From: Marivita sp. S6314
GTDB taxonomy: Bacteria > Pseudomonadota > Alphaproteobacteria > Rhodobacterales > Rhodobacteraceae
Length of the DNA stretch: 64,000 bases
NCBI RefSeq assembly: GCF_023015985.1
Contig: NZ_JALKAO010000007.1
Span: 105,635 to 169,634 of the forward strand
Direction: 5' to 3'
Part shown: positions 62,220-64,000 of the stretch, one piece after another
Numbering within the stretch: the first letter of the stretch is position 1
How the letters are laid out: every line of letters starts with the position of its first letter
The notes under the pieces: model-generated
Databases searched by the model: none
The model's input: only the letters and a program-made list of their open reading frames with translations
Told to the model about the DNA's origin: nothing
Program-made: the position numbers and the translations under genes

Positions 62220-62864
62220 ATGGCCAAACAACTCGACTATCACACCATCCGCGAGATTTTCACACGCTTTCAGGCGGCTGAAGCAGAGCCCAAAGGCGAA
62301 TTGGATCACGTCAACGCCTATACGCTCGTCGTGGCGGTGGCGCTGTCGGCACAGGCCACCGATGCGGGCGTGAACAAGGCCACCAAAGAGCTTTTCAAGA
62401 TCGCCGACACACCCGAAAAGATGCTCGCCTTGGGCGAAGAGGGTGTGATCGAGCATATCAAGACCATCGGTCTCTATCGCAACAAGGCCAAGAACGTCAT
62501 CAAGCTCAGCCGCATTCTGGTCGAACACTACGGTGGCGAGGTCCCCAATTCCCGCGCTGCCTTGGAAAGCCTGCCCGGTGTAGGGCGCAAGACGGCCAAT
62601 GTGGTGCTCAACATGTGGTGGGGCCACCCGTCTCAGGCGGTCGACACGCATATCTTTCGCTTTGGCAACAGGAGCGGCGTTTGCCCGGGCAAAGACGTGG
62701 TCGCGGTCGAACGCGCCATAGAAGATCACATCCCGGTCGATTTTCAGCACCACGCCCATCACTGGATGATCCTGCACGGACGCTACACCTGCGTCGCCCG
62801 AAAACCCAAATGCGCGGCCTGTCTGATCCGCGATCTCTGTCAATTCGAGGACAAAACCGAATGA
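62220..62864 (+). CDS. nth: Endonuclease III
   Basis: 214 residues. Helix-hairpin-helix LPGVGRKTANVV with the catalytic Lys, catalytic Asp in AVDTHIFR, and the 4Fe-4S cluster Cys-X6-Cys-X2-Cys-X5-Cys (CVARKPKCAACLIRDLC). It removes oxidised pyrimidines and cuts abasic sites. ATG 62220 fits the family start (MAKQLDYHTIREIF); the open frame reaches 62184. The stop overlaps the kinase start as ATGA, so the two are co-translated. Confidence 0.97.
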   Translation: MAKQLDYHTIREIFTRFQAAEAEPKGELDHVNAYTLVVAVALSAQATDAGVNKATKELFKIADTPEKMLALGEEGVIEHIKTIGLYRNKAKNVIKLSRILVEHYGGEVPNSRAALESLPGVGRKTANVVLNMWWGHPSQAVDTHIFRFGNRSGVCPGKDVVAVERAIEDHIPVDFQHHAHHWMILHGRYTCVARKPKCAACLIRDLCQFEDKTE

Positions 62865-63853
62865 ACAAAAAGTACCAGGTTGTCGGCATCGGCAATGCCG
62901 TTGTCGACGTGATCGCGCGCGCGGAAGACACGTTTCTGGACCTCATGGGTATTCAGAAAGGCATCATGCAACTGGTCGAACGCGACCGGGGCGAGACGCT
63001 GTATGCGGCGATGAAAGAACGCGTGCAGACGCCCGGTGGGTCGGTGGCGAACACGCTGGCGGGCTTGGGCAATCTGGGGCTGCGCACCGGCTTTATTGGT
63101 CGGGTGCATGACGACGCCTTGGGCCGGTTCTATGCGGACGCGATGAAGAAAGAAGGCACCGATTTCGTGAACGCACCGGTTACGAGCGGCGAATTGCCGA
63201 CATCGCGGTCGATGATCTTTGTGTCACCCGATGGCGAACGCTCGATGAACACCTATCTGGGCATTTCGGCCGAACTGGGGCCAGAGGACGTGGCCGAAGA
63301 TGTGGCAGCAGAGGCCGAGGTTGTCTTCCTCGAAGGCTACCTGTTCGACAAGGACAAGGGCAAAGAGGCGTTCATCCGCACCGCCCGCACCTGCCGCGCG
63401 GCGGGTGGCAAGGCGGGCATTGCGATTTCCGACCCGTTCTGCGTCGAACGGCACCGGGATGACTTCCTGGATCTCATTGAAAACGAGATGGATTACGTGA
63501 TCGGCAACGAAGCCGAAATCATGTCGCTCTACCAGAACGATGATCTAGAGGCAGACCTGAAAGCCGTTGCCGCGATCTGTCCCTTGGTTGTGTGCACGCG
63601 GTCGGGTGACGGCGTGTCGATCATCCATAACGGCACACGGACCGATATCCCGGTGGACAAGGTGGTCCCCGTAGATGCCACCGGCGCGGGCGACCAGTTT
63701 GCGGCCGGGTTCCTGTACGGTTTGGCAACAGGCCGCGACATGGAGACATCGGGGCGCATGGGCTGCGTTGCTGCGGCCGAAGTGATTTCGCATATCGGAC
63801 CACGGCCCGAAGCCAACCTGCAGGCCCTGTTCCGCGCCCGCGGATTGATCTGA
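62861..63853 (+). CDS. PfkB family carbohydrate/adenosine kinase
   Basis: 330 residues. YQVVGIGNAVVDVIARAEDTFLDLMGIQKGIMQLVE and TPGGSVANTLAGLGNLGLRTGFIGRVHDDALG match the PfkB opening, PVDATGAGDQFAAGFLYGLATG carries the catalytic Asp and anion hole. The pattern is that of the adenosine kinase-like subgroup common in alphaproteobacteria. ATP-dependent sugar or nucleoside phosphorylation is known for the family; the substrate here is not proven. Last gene on the plus strand in the window. Confidence 0.94.
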   Translation: MNKKYQVVGIGNAVVDVIARAEDTFLDLMGIQKGIMQLVERDRGETLYAAMKERVQTPGGSVANTLAGLGNLGLRTGFIGRVHDDALGRFYADAMKKEGTDFVNAPVTSGELPTSRSMIFVSPDGERSMNTYLGISAELGPEDVAEDVAAEAEVVFLEGYLFDKDKGKEAFIRTARTCRAAGGKAGIAISDPFCVERHRDDFLDLIENEMDYVIGNEAEIMSLYQNDDLEADLKAVAAICPLVVCTRSGDGVSIIHNGTRTDIPVDKVVPVDATGAGDQFAAGFLYGLATGRDMETSGRMGCVAAAEVISHIGPRPEANLQALFRARGLI

Positions 63854-63873
63854 TCGCATTTGGTTAATGCATC

Positions 63874-63901
63874 TTAACGGTTACCCATGGGTAACCGTTA
63901 A
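63874..63901. repeat. Perfect 28-base palindrome
   Basis: Both 14-base halves are exact reverse complements (half: TTAACGGTTACCCA). It begins 20 bases after the PfkB stop in the gap before a converging partial gene. As RNA it would fold as a 12-base stem with a 4-base loop. There is no U-run on either side, so it may be a weak bidirectional terminator or a binding site for a dimeric protein. Confidence 0.7.
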
Positions 63902-63958
63902 ACTAGGATCGTTGCGTAGATCGCTCAAGGACGGACTGAGGCCCGGAATTGCCCTAAT

Positions 63959-64000
63959 TCAGGCGGCCCGATCGAACAGCTCGGTCAGAAGGCGGACTTT
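63959..64000 (-). CDS. Possible C-terminal end of a gene cut by the window edge
   Basis: The minus strand has an open frame of 13 codons ending KVRLLTELFDRAA and a TGA stop (63959-63961). It is too short to identify. Position, facing the PfkB gene across a hairpin, fits the end of a real gene, but this is weak evidence. Confidence 0.3.
   Translation of the reverse strand, partial: KVRLLTELFDRAA

Noticed and set aside
63864..63877. TTAA-N6-TTAA near the right end as a CtrA box
   Set aside because: Spacing is 6 rather than 7 bases, and the second half is the edge of the 28-base palindrome.
1..64000. tRNA, rRNA, CRISPR, insertion sequence or prophage
   Set aside because: No conserved RNA stems, repeat-spacer arrays, transposase/integrase motifs or terminal repeats were seen when reading the window; a tRNAscan or ISfinder run could still change this.

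Overview
The window reads as a chromosomal segment of a marine-type alphaproteobacterium of the Rhodobacterales (Roseobacter group). Supporting signs are the high GC content, dense same-strand operons with ATGA start/stop overlaps, several TRAP transporters, a complete hut pathway with HutC and HutF, the rnd-lptC-lptA-lptB-hpf-ptsN block, and CtrA-like sites before flagellar genes. No rRNA, tRNA, CRISPR array, insertion sequence or phage gene was seen.

Bases 1-14,700 (all minus strand) hold a biosynthetic locus. In transcription order it has a secreted clan GH-A-like protein, a family 2 glycosyltransferase, a Wzx-type flippase, a 2158-residue type I PKS (KS-AT-KR-DH-ACP-TE), a second glycosyltransferase, and an NRPS that runs off the left edge. 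The NRPS starts with a formyltransferase domain and carries a luciferase-like flavin monooxygenase inside its adenylation domain. The likely product is a glycosylated, N-formylated peptide-polyketide flipped across the inner membrane; I cannot match it to a known compound. Bases 14,751-23,261 hold a flagellar run (motB, flgE, flgK, flgL, flgI, motA) followed by an unrecognised 605-residue exported protein.

Bases 23,300-38,540 hold metabolic and transport genes: a VOC protein, a BASS-type symporter, an exported beta-propeller, an FAH-family hydrolase, a TAXI-type TRAP transporter, a DctB/DctD-like two-component pair whose regulator lacks GAFTGA, a DctPQM TRAP transporter, an acyl-CoA dehydrogenase and a CoA-transferase. 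Bases 38,621-54,320 form a histidine/imidazole island: LysR, HutC, HutF, HutI-H-G-U, a Rieske oxygenase, a FadR-type regulator, a branched-chain-type ABC transporter and an Asp/Glu/hydantoin racemase. The ABC binding-protein gene is broken by one in-frame amber codon. A 21-base operator (20/21 identical) lies before both hutI/hutF and dctP, tying the TRAP system to the hut regulon.

Bases 54,400-64,000 are mostly core genes: ptsN, hpf, lptB, lptA, lptC, rnd, an exopolysaccharide sugar transferase behind a 910-base AT-rich leader with a perfect CtrA box, an FMN reductase, an OmpA lipoprotein, an AraC-MGMT fusion, nth and a PfkB kinase.
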